From: Chthoniobacterales bacterium
GTDB taxonomy: Bacteria > Verrucomicrobiota > Verrucomicrobiia > Chthoniobacterales > UBA6821
Length of the DNA stretch: 5,167 bases
Assembly (NCBI GenBank): GCA_021733705.1
Contig: JAIPKF010000125.1
Span: forward strand, 1 to 5,167
Direction: 5' to 3'
The position numbers and the translations under genes are program-made. The notes under the pieces were generated by a model. The model was given only the letters and a program-made list of their open reading frames with translations. It did not search any database and was not told the origin of the DNA. Shown in pieces: positions 5,124-5,167 of the stretch (its first letter is position 1; every line of letters begins with the position of its first letter).

Positions 5124-5167
5124 ATGATCCAAATCACACCAGAAGCAGCAAAACATGTGCGTCAACT
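5124..5167 (+). CDS. N-terminus of an A-type iron-sulfur carrier (HesB/IscA/ErpA-like), cut by window end
   Basis: ATG 5124 opens a frame reading MIQITPEAAKHVRQ and continuing to the window edge. The pattern I-x-I-T-x-x-A-A-x-x-V is the usual start of HesB/IscA/ErpA proteins of about 105-130 residues. These bind iron or Fe-S clusters through three C-terminal cysteines and pass them to target enzymes. The cysteines lie outside the window, so the assignment rests on 14 residues and the sub-type cannot be fixed. There is no clear Shine-Dalgarno in the preceding CAAACCAACAACA. It is divergent from mutL, with copies D and E in the 642-base gap. Confidence 0.7.
   Translation, partial: MIQITPEAAKHVRQ

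Overview
This is a compact bacterial chromosome segment with moderately low GC and five protein genes, two of them cut by the window edges. The genes are separated by members of one palindromic repeat family. The pairing of a type II secretion GspF gene with mutL recalls the Chlamydia chromosome, where mutL lies close to the gsp genes (from memory). An amoeba-associated relative of Chlamydia is my best guess, but nothing here proves it and other intracellular bacteria remain possible.

Layout. Bases 1-330 (+) hold the C-terminal end of a multi-pass membrane protein that looks like a FUSC/aromatic-acid exporter. Bases 363-1433 (+) encode a short GspF inner-membrane protein. Bases 1535-2167 (-) encode a Nudix hydrolase, convergent with gspF. 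Bases 2646-4481 (-) encode a full-length MutL mismatch-repair ATPase. From 5124 (+) the first 14 complete codons of an A-type iron-sulfur carrier (HesB/IscA-like) run off the window, divergent from mutL. The genes do not form an obvious pathway.

The intergenic DNA is the unusual part. Five repeat copies (A-E here), plus a 22-bp remnant, occupy most of the three larger gaps: 1434-1534, 2168-2645 and 4482-5123. Their shared end is TTAACCCGCATATTTCATAC, inverted at both ends of the intact copies and bordered by TTAA or CTAA. Copy C (184 bp) and copy D (265 bp) are about 96% identical outside an insertion in D. They lie in opposite orientation on the two sides of mutL. Copy A (67 bp) is exactly what an internal deletion of C across a GCGA microhomology would give. 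B and E are a second, more diverged subtype in direct orientation to each other, and they carry a short stretch with coding-like conservation. There is no transposase in the window, so these look like non-autonomous, MITE-like palindromic elements.

The other notable point is MutL. Its ATPase half is canonical, but every C-terminal endonuclease metal-site motif I can align is substituted. No tRNA, rRNA, CRISPR array or complete insertion sequence was seen.
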